Below the pieces are notes generated by a model that was not told the origin of the DNA, made no database searches, and saw only the letters and a program-made list of their open reading frames with translations. Both the position numbers and the translations under genes were made by a program. From Triticum aestivum (Eukaryota > Streptophyta > Magnoliopsida > Poales > Poaceae), in the NCBI RefSeq assembly GCF_018294505.1, contig NC_057808.1, positions 229,211,780 through 229,275,779 of the forward strand: 64,000 bases of DNA. Reading direction: 5' to 3'. Positions 51,138-61,903 of the stretch are shown piece after piece; within the stretch, counting starts at the first letter, position 1; each line of letters opens with the position of its first letter.

Positions 51138-52822
51138 ATGGCAAAGACCACTCTCTGCAACTGGGGCCCTTCCTTGGTCACCGAACAAATGCTTAAGGAT
51201 TATGTAGATCAAGGTCTCGTGGCGGCTCAAGAGGAGATTGGCCGGCGACTAAGCCGAGGGGAAAATGTCCCCAATCCTGGCAAAGGAGAAGTGGTAATTT
51301 TTACTAACCATATTCTCAGGGGGCTTCACACCGCCTGGGTCAAAGTTCTTTTGGGATGTTTTGCACTACTTCAACCTCCATCCTCAAGACATAGGCCCAA
51401 ACTCAGTAACAAACCTTTGCCACTTCCAAATATTGTGTGAGGTTTATTTGCAAGTAGGGCCCACCATGGCTCTTTTCAAGGAATTCTTCTATTTGAATCG
51501 CCAGACTGAGTGCGCTAGCGGCCCGACTCGAGAACTAGGTGGGATCTCAATCCAGAGACGCTGAGATGGCTGCTTTCCCGCAGCTGTCCTGTTAAGCCAT
51601 TCCAAGGGATGGGTAAAAGCCTGGTTCGACTGTAAGAAGACTGCCCCAACAACTGAGAACCCTCTGCCGGGTTATTGGGTTAATCGTCTTCCCATCAACT
51701 TTAACCCGCCAACCCAACTTATTCCATCTGAACATATTAAAGCACTGCAATATTATTCCAAGATATCAGCATTTTTAGCTAATGGTTTGACTGGAGTTGA
51801 CTTAGCTCGCTGCTGGGTCTCATGGAAAATTCTTCCCCTAAGTCGCGGCCCAGTTTAATATGTAACTATTCTGGCGAGTCAGGTGACCCTCAACAATACA
51901 GCTCTTACAACTTCACTGCTGAAGAGGGCTTTGAAGCTATGAACTCCTTACTTGGGGAGTCACAAGAGAATTGTAACAAGATAGGATTACCTCCATTCTT
52001 CAAGCTTACCCCAGTCCCAGCTGTAAGTACTATATTATGTCCAGCTTTAAATATTCTAGATTCTATTTTGTGTCTCACTTGTCAATCTTTTCTGATTATA
52101 TAGCTCGACTCAGCTTTTTGGAAGAGGAAAATAAAGACTACTGTGGCGAAGACTAGAACTAGCCCAAAATTGGAGAAGAACAAGGCACCTACCGCATCTA
52201 AGCAGGCCACTGTGGGCGAGTCAGTTGATTCTGATAATCCATCAGAGGTAGAACTTAACTCTCCTGGCCGGCTCTTTACTGAATTAGCTGACACTTCTTG
52301 CTCTCAGGAGGAGGCTACCACAAGCCGAGCTGACGATACCGAGGTAATCCCTGTCTCTTCCAGCTCAGATTCACCATCTCCAGAAAAGATCAGGCGGGTT
52401 GTCCGGAAAGTACCATTTCTCACCCCAAATGCTTACTTAGACCAAAACTTTGTTTTGAAAAAGGATCAACATGATGCAAGACGCCAAACCTAGAGTAGCG
52501 GCATCGAAGAACTGGTGACCGGGTTAACTCATAACCCTTCTCGCCAGCGACATACTGAGGTGCCCCACAACCCAACTCTGTCTTTACCCAAAGCAGGCCT
52601 TATCAGACAACCCCTTAACCTGTCCTACTGAAATTATCAGGAGTCATCTCCCTCTTCAGGCGGCTCATCACAAACTCAACTTCCTAAGTTCGTTGTTAAC
52701 CCAGGGTAAGTATTTTAAATCTATTGACAAAAAACTTGCTTTATCATATACTCATAAGCCTTTATATCCTTATCACAGGCCTAAAGCAAAAATTGGTAAG
52801 AAGCAAAAGGTGGGCGGCTCTT
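51138..52822 (+). pseudogene. Antisense gene of element D, 5' part: PF04195-like domain
   Basis: From the ATG at 51138 ('MAKTTLCNWGPSLVTEQML') the plus strand encodes a PF04195-like domain: 'GEVVIFTNHILRG', a frame change at a G-run near 51320, then 'DVLHYFNLHPQDIGPNSVTN' and 'QILCEVYLQVGPTMALFKEF'. A 'KAWFDCKKTAPTTENPLPGY' region follows after a stop at 51562. Introns with GT-AG ends lie at 52023-52103 and 52706-52778. The exon between them is Ser/Thr/Glu-rich with a Lys/Arg cluster ('KIRRVVRKVPFL') and a stop at about 52491. The exon ends at the solo LTR insertion (52822). Frameshifts and stops make it a pseudogene. It corresponds to the antisense genes of A and B. Confidence 0.78.
52818..52822. 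repeat. Target-site duplication of the solo LTR, left copy (CTCTT)
   Basis: CTCTT precedes tgatacgtcc at 52823 and recurs at 54274-54278. Confidence 0.92.
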
Positions 52823-54273
52823 TGATACGTCCATTTTGCATCATGTTTTCTTATTGTTATTTATAATGTTTTTATCCATAATAATGCTTTTTGGAGTAAT
52901 TCTAGTGCCTTTTCTCTCACAATTTACAAGGTACACAGAGAGAGAGAGAGAGAATTCCGGCAGCTAGAAATCTGGACCTGGAAAAGCTACGTCAGACCAC
53001 CTATTCTGCACAACTCCAAACAAGCTGAAACTTGACGGGATTTTTTATGGAATATATAACAATTATTGGAGCAATTGGGTTGTGCCCTCCTCGGCCCACC
53101 TCTGGTGCCCATCTTCTGGTATATAAGTCATTTTGACCTAGAAAAAAGAAGGAGAAGACTTTCGGGATGGAGCGCCGCCGTCTCAAGGCGGAACTTGGGC
53201 ATGAGCACTTTTGCCCTCCGGCGGAGCGGTTCCGCCGGGGGAACTTCCCTCCCGGAGGGGGAAATCATCGTCATCATCATCACCAACAAGTCTCCCATCT
53301 TAGGGAGGGCAATCTCCATCAACATCTTCAACAGCACCATCTCATCTTGAACCCTAGTTCATATTCTGTGTTCAATCTTGTTACCGGAACTATAGATTGG
53401 TGCTTGTGGGAGACTAGTAATGTTGATTACATCTTGTAGTTGATTACTATATGGTTTATTTGGTGGAAGATTATATGTTCAGATCCATTATGCTATTTAA
53501 TACGCCTCTGATCATGAACATGTTTATCATTTGTGAGTAGTCACTTTTGTTCTTGAGGTCACGGGAGAAATCATGTTGCAAGTAATCATGTGAACTTGAT
53601 ATGTGTTCGATATTTTGATAGTATGTATGTTGTGATTCCCTTAGTGGTGTCATGTGAACGTCGACTACATGACACTTCACCATTTTAGGGCCTAAGGGAA
53701 TGCATTGTGGAGTAGCAATTAGATGATGGGTTGCGAGAGTGACAGAAACTTAAACCCCAGTTTATGCGCTATTCCGTAAGGGACCGATTGGATCCAAAAG
53801 TTTAATTCTATGGTTAGAATTTATTCTTAATACATTTCTCGTAGTTGCGGATGCTTGCGGTAGGGTTAATCATAAGTAGGAGGTTTGTTCAAGTAAGAAC
53901 AGCACCTAAGCACCGGTCCACCCACATATCAAATTACCAAAGTAGCAAACACAAATCGAACCAATATGATGAAAGTGACTAGATGAAAATCCTGTGTAAT
54001 CCTCAAGAACGATTTGCTTATCATAAGAGACTGTTTTGGCCTATCTTTGCCTCAAAAGGATTGGGCTAACTTGCTACATATTTGTTACCACTATCGTTAC
54101 TTGCTCGCTACAAATTATCTTACTATCAAACTACTCTGCTACTTAGAATTTCGGCACTTGCAGACATTACCTTACTGAAAACTACTTGTCATTTCCTGCT
54201 ACTCCTTGTTGGGTTCGACACTCTTACTTATCGAAAAGAGCTACAATTGATCCCCTATACTTGTGGGTCATCA
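52823..54273 (+). mobile_element. Solo LTR of an Athila-type element (1451 bp)
   Basis: It starts tgatacgtccattttgc and ends cttgtgggtcatca, with CTCTT on both sides. There is one LTR and no internal part, so the two LTRs of an inserted element recombined and removed the interior. The sequence belongs to the Sabrina/WHAM/Derami-type LTRs; I cannot decide between the names. It holds a GA microsatellite (52936-52953) and sits in an exon of the antisense gene of D. Confidence 0.93.
52936..52953. repeat. GA microsatellite
   Basis: About eight and a half GA units inside the solo LTR. Confidence 0.9.
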
Positions 54274-54278
54274 CTCTT
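54274..54278. repeat. Target-site duplication of the solo LTR, right copy (CTCTT)
   Basis: It is identical to 52818-52822. Confidence 0.92.
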
Positions 54279-56130
54279 CCACGGCCCCCGAGGTCCCTGA
54301 GCCGGAGAAAGAGGTGCTAAAAACCCCTGAGGTCCTAATCCAAAAACTTGAAGAACCTGTTAACCAACAAAACGATTCGCCTCCATCAACTGATGCAGCA
54401 ATTTCTGAAGCCATGGATATTGACGCTAACCCGTCAGATAGCCATGACCCGCCAAGTCCTATTCCATCTTCAACTCCTATCAAACCAGTTGAAGAAATTC
54501 CTTCTGAAAAGAACACTGGTGATGTTACTATCACTTGGGCGAGTTATAAAGTGCCAGGGATCTCCAGTGTGCTGAGTAAGCATACTGCTAAAGAAGAAAA
54601 CCCTTTATTGGAGAAAGGCAAAACAAAACTGGATCTACAAGCTTATGCAGAGTTTAGCATGGGCGAGTTGCACGCGGGCTATCTAAGTCGCCTTCATACA
54701 AGCCGAGACATGGAAGCCGGCTTAGTAAATATGATGACGCAAAAATATGAGGTATGAATGACCCTTCTCAGCTTTGTACATATATACTCATGTAGCCTCC
54801 AACTCTGAAGCATAGGAAAAACCTTGAGTATGCTTGAGACTTTACGAAAATTTCCAAAGTGTAGCCCCCAAGGGCCGGCTTATCTTTATAAGATGAGCTG
54901 GGGCTTCTATGACACAGATAAAAAACCATTGTACATTAGCCCCCAAGTGCCAAGGATATTACGTGTAATATGCTTGGGACTTGGATATTCTTGATTATAA
55001 CACCTATGCTTCAATGCTAATTCAATTAAACTCATTATCATCTAAACGACCTTTTTTCTGGTAACCCTTCACACGAAGCTTTATGTCTGAGCAAGTCAAA
55101 CATGGCCGGCTTAAAGAAAAACTTTGAAATAGAACAAGCTGAACGCGCCAAGGCTGAGGCCAACTTGAAATCGTCCTTGGAAGATGTTGAGAAGATCAAG
55201 GCCAAATTTGATGTGGAAAGAGCTGCCTGGGACATTGAAAGGGCCACGCTACTGAAAAGAGCGATGGATGCTGAAAACTAGCTTAAGCCCGTGACTGATG
55301 AATTGTACGGCTTAAAGAGCCATATTTCCCAAATGACAGCCGCCATCTTTGGTAAGAAAACATCACTCAATCACTTAAGACCAATTAGCTTGGCAACTTA
55401 TGAATTTTTTGCTCAGTATGGTGACTCATAATCTGCTATTTTTTTAAACTCTCCTCAGTATTGTTTTATATGCACAACAGGTGCCAGAAGTGCCAGTCTT
55501 GGACAAAATATGCTGGTGAAGCTGAAGGCCATCTACTGCTTAACCGAGAAGTTATACGCTGGCACTCTTCAGACCCTTGTAGATGTATCTGTTGGTAAGA
55601 AACCTCCACCACTCATGAAGACTGTGCTGGATCACTCATCCACAGTGCCGAAGCAAGTAGAGGAGTTGAAGTTGTCAGCCGCCCGTTCCGGAGCCATCGC
55701 AGCATTTAGCCGGGCCAAATCTTATCAATTAGAGCTCGATCCTATAGAGATGGCTGGCGGGTGTCTAGAATAAAATGATGATGGGTATGTTTTCACTGAA
55801 GAAGATTTCACCAGATTTGTCAAGGAGATGCGGCCTCTAGCGTGTCAACTCGCCCAAGAGGTGGACCCGACGAAGTATCAGTATGCTTATTATAGTACAA
55901 ACACTCACATCAAGGCACCCTCGTTCGACATTGTGGATTTAACTCCCCAAAGGCGTAAGCTTATTTTTGCCTCTGACATTGATTCTTCTGCTGTCATGAA
56001 TGATGAAGCAACCTTTGAGGCCTTAACTGGTATTGACTGGACTTAGGACAATCTTCAGATTGCAAGCAAAGGAGAGCCGGCACAGGATGACCCTGTGACC
56101 TCGAGTGCAAGACGCCAAGATTAAAGCTAA
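54279..56130 (+). pseudogene. Antisense gene of element D, 3' part: acidic and coiled-coil region
   Basis: The exon resumes after the solo LTR: a Pro/Glu/Ser-rich acidic stretch ('EPEKEVLKTPEVLIQKLEEP'), then 'ITWASYKVPGISSVLSKHT' to a donor site at 54752. After an AT-rich intron, a coiled coil follows (about 55090-55350, 'KKNFEIEQAERAKAEANLKS') with a stop at 55279. Another intron follows (about 55352-55481), then a helical, basic region ('KLKAIYCLTEKLYAGTLQTL') to a stop at 55771. The tail reads 'DFTRFVKEMRPLACQLAQEV' and ends in stops from 56044. The order (domain, acidic part, coiled coil, helical end) equals that of A and B, although sequence similarity is low. Function unknown. Confidence 0.75.
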
Positions 56131-56374
56131 CCCGGTCATCATAACCCGGACCTTCTTAAAAATGAAGTGAAGGAGTGTTGTAAATCCATTAAAATCTTGG
56201 TGAAACTTTGTGGGCTTAGCTGAAGCCTTGTAATAGCTTAGTTAAAAATGCTTCCTTGTCATGCCATTGAGCATGTTATGTGAACTGGTCGATCTAGCAA
56301 CTGAACTTTCTTGTATGCTTGATCTAGTCATATGTGCATGGCTTGTCTTGCAATATCTCCTCACTTAGTCTTGC

Positions 56375-56831
56375 TCCAAAAGTTTAATGCTATGTTTAGA
56401 ATTTATTCTTAATACTTTTCTTGTAGTTGCGGATGCTAGCGGGAGGGTTAATCATAAGTAGGAGGTTTTTTCAAGTAAGAAAGGCACCTAAGCACCGGTC
56501 CACCCACATATCAAATTATCAAAGTAGCGAACACAAATCGAACCAATATGATGAAAGTGACTAGATGAAAATCCCGTGTACCCTCAAGAACGATTTGCTT
56601 ATCATAAGAGACCGTTTTGGCCTGTCCTTTGCCTCAAAAGGATTGGGCTACCTTGCTGCATATTTGTTACTACTATCGTTACTTGCTCGTTACAGATTAT
56701 CTTGCAATTTCAGCACTTGCAGACATTACCTTACTGAAAACTACTTGTCATTTCCTTCTGCTCCTCGTTGGGTTCAACACTCTTACTTATCGAAAAGAGC
56801 TAAAATTGATCCCCTATACTTGTGGGTCTCA
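56375..56831 (+). repeat. Element W, truncated 5' LTR
   Basis: It matches 53793-54273 of the solo LTR and ends ...cttgtgggtctca. It is followed by a degenerate primer site (agggaagttgccgggga at about 56844-56860, where Athila elements have tggcgccgttgccgggga). Confidence 0.88.
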
Positions 56832-56923
56832 AGGCTATTTTCTAGGGAAGTTGCCGGGGAATGAAGCGCCTTTGGTAAGGAAACATTTATATATTATGCT
56901 GAAATTTATTGTCACTTGTTACT

Positions 56924-57509
56924 ATGGAAAACAATCCTTTGAGGGGTTTGTTCGGGGTATCTTCACCTCGTCCGGAACCACAATTAGTTATCCCTCAACC
57001 TACTGCACCTACTGAAACTATTGAATATGAAATTCCTTCGGGTATCATAGAACAACTGCTAGCTAATCCCTATGCAGGAGATGGAACAGAACATCCTGAT
57101 ATGCACTTGATATATGTGGAACAAATTTGTGGATTGTTCAAGCTTGCAGGTTTACCCGGAGATGAAGTGATGAAAAAGGTTTTCCCTTTATCTTTGAAGG
57201 GAAAAGCATTAGCATGGTATAGGTTATGCGATGATATTGGATCAAGGAATTGGAATCGTTTGAAATTGGAGTTCAACCAAAATTATTATCCTATGCATCT
57301 AGTTCGTCGTGATCAGAATTATATATACAATTTTTGGAGAAATTATTATCCAGAATTTTTATGCTCGGCTTTCTCGTAATGATCAAACCATGCTTGATAC
57401 TTCTTGTGCTGGTTCTTTTATGAAGAATACTATTGAATTCCGGTGGGATATTTTGGAAAGAATTAAATGCAACTCTGAAGATTGGGAACTTGACGAAGGT
57501 AAAAAGTAA
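56924..57509 (+). pseudogene. Element W Gag
   Basis: The frame opens at the ATG at 56924 ('MENNPLRGLFGVSSPRPE') and covers the start of Gag and the capsid-like domain ('DMHLIYVEQICGLFKLAGLP', 'MKKVFPLSLKGKALAWYRLC', 'WNRLKLEFNQNYYPMHLVRR'). It then leaves frame near 57335 and stops at 57377. The continuing part is in another frame (about 57335-57509): 'FYARLSRNDQTMLDTSCAGS' to 'WDILERIKCNSEDWELDEGK'. About 20 residues between the two parts seem to be missing, judged from the abrupt join. No zinc knuckle is seen before the Pol frame begins. Gag forms the particle. Confidence 0.82.
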
Positions 57510-57545
57510 GGTATTAAACTTAAGTATGTTTGTGTTAAATCTTTT

Positions 57546-59963
57546 ATGAATACCGATGCTTTTCAAAAGTTTAGCACTAAATATGGACTTGACTCTGAGA
57601 TAGTAGCCTCATTTTGTGAATCACTTGCTACTCATGTTGAACTCCCTAAAGAGAAGTGGTTTAAATATCACCCACTTATTAAAGAAGAAATTAAAGAACC
57701 GGTACCAGTTAAAGAAGAAACTATACTTTATAATGTTGATTCAGTTGTTCGTTCTGCTTCTATAGAGAAACCACCTTTCCCTGTTAGGATAAAGGAAGAT
57801 GCTAAAGCTTCAACTGTGGTTAACAAAAGTTATATTAGAACACATAAACCTGATGAACAAATTAAAGTAGAACCTAGCATTGCTATGGTTAAAGATCTCT
57901 TGGAAGAAGATATAGATGGGCATGTTATTTACTTCTGTGAAGAAGCTGCTAGAATTGCTAAACCTGATAAAAGGAATAAACATATACCTGTTGTGGGCAT
58001 GCCTGTCATCTCAGTTAAAATAGGAGATCACTATTATCATGGTTTATGTGACTTGGGTGCTAGTGTGAGTGCTATTCCTTACACCCTTTATCAAGAAATT
58101 ATGAAAGACATAGCACCCGCAGAGTTAGAAGAAATAGATGTTACTATTAAACTTGCTAATAGAGACACCATAATACCATTTGGGATTGTTAGAGATGTTG
58201 AAGTTTTGTGTGGGAAAATAAAATACCCTACTGATTTTCTTGTTCTTGGTTCCCCACAAGATAACTTCTGTCCCATTATTTTTGGTAGACCTTTCTTGAA
58301 TACAGCTAACGCTAAGATAGATTGTAAGAAACAAACTATCGGTGTTAGTTTTGGTGATGAGTCTCATGATTTCAATTTTTCCAAGTTTAGTATAAATCTT
58401 CATGAAAAAGAATTGCCTAGTAAGGACAAATTAATTGGTCTTGCTTCTATTCCTGTACCACCTACTAATCCTTTAGAAAAATATTTGCTAGACCATGAAA
58501 ATGACTTTCATATGCATGAAAGAAATGAAATAGATAAAAATTTCTTTGGACAACGTCCTCTGCTTAAACACAATTTGCCTATTGAAACTCTAGGAGGTCC
58601 ACCTCCACCTAAAGGTGATCCTGTGTTTGAATTAAAACAATTGCCAAACACTTTGAAATATGCTCATCTTGATGAAAAGAAGATATATCATGTTATTATT
58701 AGTGCTAACCTTTCAGAACATGAAGAAGAAAGATTATTGAAAGTTCTAAGGAAGCACCGAGCTGCTATTGGATATACTCTTGATGATTTAAAGGGCATGA
58801 GTCCCACTCTATGTCAGCACAAAATTAATATGGAACTTGATGCTAAACCCATTGTTGATCACCAACGACGGTTAAATCTGAAGATGAACGAAGTGGTAAG
58901 AACGGAAATATTAAAACTTCTGGAAGCAGGTATAATCTATCCTATAGCTAATAGTAGATGGGTAAGTCATGTTCATTGTGTTCCTAAGAAGGGAGGTATT
59001 ACTGTTGTTCCTAATGATAAGAATGAGCTTATTCCACAAAGAATTGTTACAGGCTATATAACGGTAATTGATTATATAAAATTAAATAAAGCAACTAGAA
59101 AAGATCATTACCCTTTGCCTTTTATTGATCAAATGCTTGAAAGATTATCTAAGCACACATACTTTTGCTTCCTTGATGGATATTCTGGCTTTTCACAAAT
59201 ACCTGTTTCTCAACCTGATCAAGAAAAGACCACTTTTACTTGTCCCTTTGGAACTTATGCTTATAGACGTATGCCTTTTGGTTTATGTAATGCACCTGCT
59301 ACCTTTCAAATATGTATGATTGTTATATTCTCTGAATTTTGTGAAAAGATTTTTGAGGTTTTCATGGATGACTTTTCTTTTTATGGGAAGTCTTTTGATG
59401 ATTGTTTAAGCAAACTTGAGCGAGTTTTGGAGAGATGTGAACAAACAAATCTTGTCTTGAATTGGGAGAAGTGCCACTTTATGGTTAATGAAGGCATTGT
59501 CCTGGGTCATAACATTTCTCAAAGAGGTATTGAAGTGGACCAAGCTAAGGTTGATGCAATTGAGAAAATGCCATGTCCTAAAGATATAAAAGGTATTCAT
59601 AGTTTCCTAGGTCATGTTGGTTTCTATAGGAGATTTATCAAAGACTTCTATAAAATTTCTAGGCCTCTCACTAGTATCTTGCAAGAGGATATTCCTTTTG
59701 TTTTTGATGATGATTGTTTAGAAGCCTTTGAAACACTCAAGAAAGCCTTAATATCTGCACCTATCGTTCAACCACCTGATTGGAACTTGCCTTTTGAAAT
59801 TATGTGTGATGCTAGTGATTATGCTGTTGGTGCTATGCTAGGACAAATAATTGATAAGAAACTGAATGTTATTCATTATGCTAGTAAAACTCTAGATAGT
59901 GCTCAAACAAATTATGCTACTACTGAAAAAGAATTCTTAGCAGTTGTGTTTGCTTGTGATTAA
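57546..59963 (+). CDS. Element W protease and reverse transcriptase polyprotein, open frame
   Basis: A frame of 805 codons. Residues 1-140 form a Glu/Lys-rich link. The protease active site 'HGLCDLGASVSAIPY' lies at about residues 164-178, with 'CPIIFGRPFLNTANAKIDCK' near 240. The reverse transcriptase (about residues 400-660) shows 'WVSHVHCVPKKGGI', 'HYPLPFIDQMLERLSKHTY', 'CFLDGYSGFSQIPVSQPDQE', 'RRMPFGLCNAPATFQ' and the catalytic 'EVFMDDFSFYG' (about 605). RNase H begins at 'EIMCDASDYAVGAMLGQIID' (about 750). A TAA at 59961-59963 cuts the RNase H. Catalytic Asp residues of protease and polymerase are all present, so this part could still encode an enzyme, although the ATG chosen by the open frame is internal to the original polyprotein. 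Confidence 0.88.
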   Translation: MNTDAFQKFSTKYGLDSEIVASFCESLATHVELPKEKWFKYHPLIKEEIKEPVPVKEETILYNVDSVVRSASIEKPPFPVRIKEDAKASTVVNKSYIRTHKPDEQIKVEPSIAMVKDLLEEDIDGHVIYFCEEAARIAKPDKRNKHIPVVGMPVISVKIGDHYYHGLCDLGASVSAIPYTLYQEIMKDIAPAELEEIDVTIKLANRDTIIPFGIVRDVEVLCGKIKYPTDFLVLGSPQDNFCPIIFGRPFLNTANAKIDCKKQTIGVSFGDESHDFNFSKFSINLHEKELPSKDKLIGLASIPVPPTNPLEKYLLDHENDFHMHERNEIDKNFFGQRPLLKHNLPIETLGGPPPPKGDPVFELKQLPNTLKYAHLDEKKIYHVIISANLSEHEEERLLKVLRKHRAAIGYTLDDLKGMSPTLCQHKINMELDAKPIVDHQRRLNLKMNEVVRTEILKLLEAGIIYPIANSRWVSHVHCVPKKGGITVVPNDKNELIPQRIVTGYITVIDYIKLNKATRKDHYPLPFIDQMLERLSKHTYFCFLDGYSGFSQIPVSQPDQEKTTFTCPFGTYAYRRMPFGLCNAPATFQICMIVIFSEFCEKIFEVFMDDFSFYGKSFDDCLSKLERVLERCEQTNLVLNWEKCHFMVNEGIVLGHNISQRGIEVDQAKVDAIEKMPCPKDIKGIHSFLGHVGFYRRFIKDFYKISRPLTSILQEDIPFVFDDDCLEAFETLKKALISAPIVQPPDWNLPFEIMCDASDYAVGAMLGQIIDKKLNVIHYASKTLDSAQTNYATTEKEFLAVVFACD

Positions 59964-60641
59964 TTTAGACCTTATATTGTTGATTCCAAAGTAACTGTTC
60001 ACACAAACCATGCTGCTATTAAATATCTTATGGAAAAGAAAGATGCTAAACCTACACTTATTCTTTGGGTTCTCTTGTTACAAGAATTTGATTTACATAT
60101 CATTAATAGAAAAGGAGCCGAGAACCCCGTAGCTGATAACTTGTCTAGGCTTGAAAATGTGCTTGATGACCCACTACCTATTGATGATAGTTTTCTTGAT
60201 GAGCAGTTAGCTGCAATAAATGTTTCTCATAGTACTCCTTGGTATGCTGATTATGCTAATTACATTGTTGCTAAATATTTACCACCTAGCTTTACATACC
60301 AACAGAAGAAAAAATTCTTCTATGATTTAAGACATTACTTTTGGGATGACCCACATCTTTATAAAGAAGGAGTAGATGGTATTATTAGAAGTTGTGCACC
60401 TGAGCATGAACAGGGACAAATCCTACAGAAATGTCACTCCGAATCTTATGGAGGGCATCATGCTGGAGATAGAACTGCTCATAAGGTATTGCAGTCTGGA
60501 TTTTATTGGCCTACTCCCTTCAAGGATGCCCGTAAGTTTGTCTCATCTTGTGATGAATGTCAAAGAATAGGTAATATCGGTAAGCGTCAAGAAGTGCCTA
60601 TGAATTATTCACTTGCTGTTGAACCATTTGATGTTTGGTGA
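59964..60641 (+). pseudogene. Element W RNase H end and integrase zinc-binding domain
   Basis: The frame continues after the TAA at 59961: '[20 protein letters not shown]', '[20 protein letters not shown]' (the RNase H end), a linker with '[20 protein letters not shown]', and the H2C2 zinc-binding domain of the integrase ('[20 protein letters not shown]', '[16 protein letters not shown]'). It stops with a TGA at 60639-60641, two codons before the first catalytic Asp of the integrase core. The frame is the same as that of 57546-59963, so only this stop and the previous one separate the parts. Confidence 0.88.
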
Positions 60642-61455
60642 TTTGATTACATGGGACCTTTTCCTTCCTCTAATGGGTATACACATATTTTGGTTGCTGT
60701 TGATTATGTTACTAAATATGTAGAAGCTATTCCAACCAGTAGTGCTGATCACAACACCTCTATTAAAATGCTTAAGGAAGTTATTTTCCCAAGGTTTGGA
60801 GTCCCTAGATGTTTAATGACTGATGGTGGTTCACACTTTATTCATGGTGCTTTCCGTAAAATGCTTGCCAAGTATGATGTTAACCATAGAATTGCATCAC
60901 CCTCATCCTCAGTATAGTGGTCAAGTTGAACATAGCAATAGAGAAATAAAGTTAATTTTGCAAAAGGCTGTTAATAGGTCCAGGAAGAATTGGTCTAAGA
61001 AATTAGACGATGCACTTTGGGCTTATAGAACAACATATAAAATTCCTATGGGTATGTCTCCTTATAAAAAGGTTTATGGAAAAGCTTGTCATTTGCCTCT
61101 TGAGTTAGAACATAAAGCATTTTGGGCAGTTAAAGAACTCAACTATGATTTCAAACTTGCCGGTGAAAAGTGGTTATTTGATATTAGTTCACTAGATGAA
61201 TGGAGAACCCAAGCTTATGAAAATGCAAAATTATTCAAAGAAAATGTTAAAAGATGGAATGACAAAAGAATTCAAAAGAATGAGTTTAAAGTCGGAGAAT
61301 ATGTTCTTTTGTACAACTCAAGTTTCAGATTCTTTGCAGGAAAACTCCTCTCAAAATGGGAAGGCCCATATGTCATCGAGGAGGTTTACCGGTCTGGAGC
61401 CACCAAAATAAATAATCCCGAAGGTACTAACCTGAAGGTTGTCAATGGGCAATGA
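60642..61455 (+). pseudogene. Element W integrase core and C-terminal domain
   Basis: After the TGA the core reads 'FDYMGPFPSSNGYTHILVAV' (first Asp) and 'FPRFGVPRCLMTDGGSHFIH' (second Asp). Near 60890 the frame shifts, and 'GQVEHSNREIKLILQKAVNR' (Glu) follows in the next frame, so the D,D,E triad is kept but split. The rest (to 61455) shows 'SPYKKVYGKACHLPLELEHK', a basic helical part and the C-terminal domain 'LLSKWEGPYVIEEVYRSGAT', ending at a TGA. Integrase makes the 5-bp duplications seen with related elements here. Confidence 0.88.
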
Positions 61456-61708
61456 ATAAACCATTATATCTCAGGTATGCCCATTAATGTCGAAAGTAAT
61501 ATTATCCAAACTTTGACACCAGAAGAACACATAAAAGAGTCCTTCCGGAACACTCCAGAATCGTGAAAATAAGGAGGTACGTGATACGGTAAGTAAACGG
61601 ACTTCGAAAAATCCGCAAAAATATTTTTTATCAGTTTTGGAATATTTAAGAATTTTGGAAATAAATAAACTCCCAGGAATCGTCCCCTAGTGGGCACAAT
61701 ACACCAGA

Positions 61709-61756
61709 GCGCGCCTGGCTTGCCTGGCGCGCCCAGGTGGGTTGTGCCCACCTGGG
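61709..61756. other. Two adjacent inverted repeats (possible hairpins)
   Basis: gcgcgcc (61709-61715) pairs with ggcgcgc (61726-61732). It is followed by cccaggtggg (61732-61741), which pairs without mismatch with cccacctggg (61747-61756) around the loop ttgtg. The pair lies between the integrase end and the extra 3' frame of W, in otherwise AT-rich DNA. Confidence 0.7.
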
Positions 61757-61903
61757 ACACCTTCCGTACTCCGTTTTTTCCATATGCTTGTCTCCAAGAG
61801 TAAAAATATATATATATACTTCCCGAATCTGTTAACCACCATATCGTGACCAAAATCCTCTGTTCTCTTTTTTCCTGCTGTTTTCTGTCAGATCCCATCT
61901 ACC

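Larger units (their letters stand above)
49559..56374 (-). mobile_element. Gypsy element D (antisense-gene type), right part lost
   Basis: The LTR at 49559-50109 is followed by a plus-strand antisense gene of the PF04195 type (51138 to about 56130), the same layout as A and B, so the sense direction is minus. The gag-pol side and the 5' LTR would lie to the right of 56374 but are replaced by the truncated Athila element W. A solo LTR is inserted at 52823-54273. The LTR sequence (tgtcgtggttttgtcacggc) belongs to a family distinct from A, B and C; I cannot name it firmly. Confidence 0.78.
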
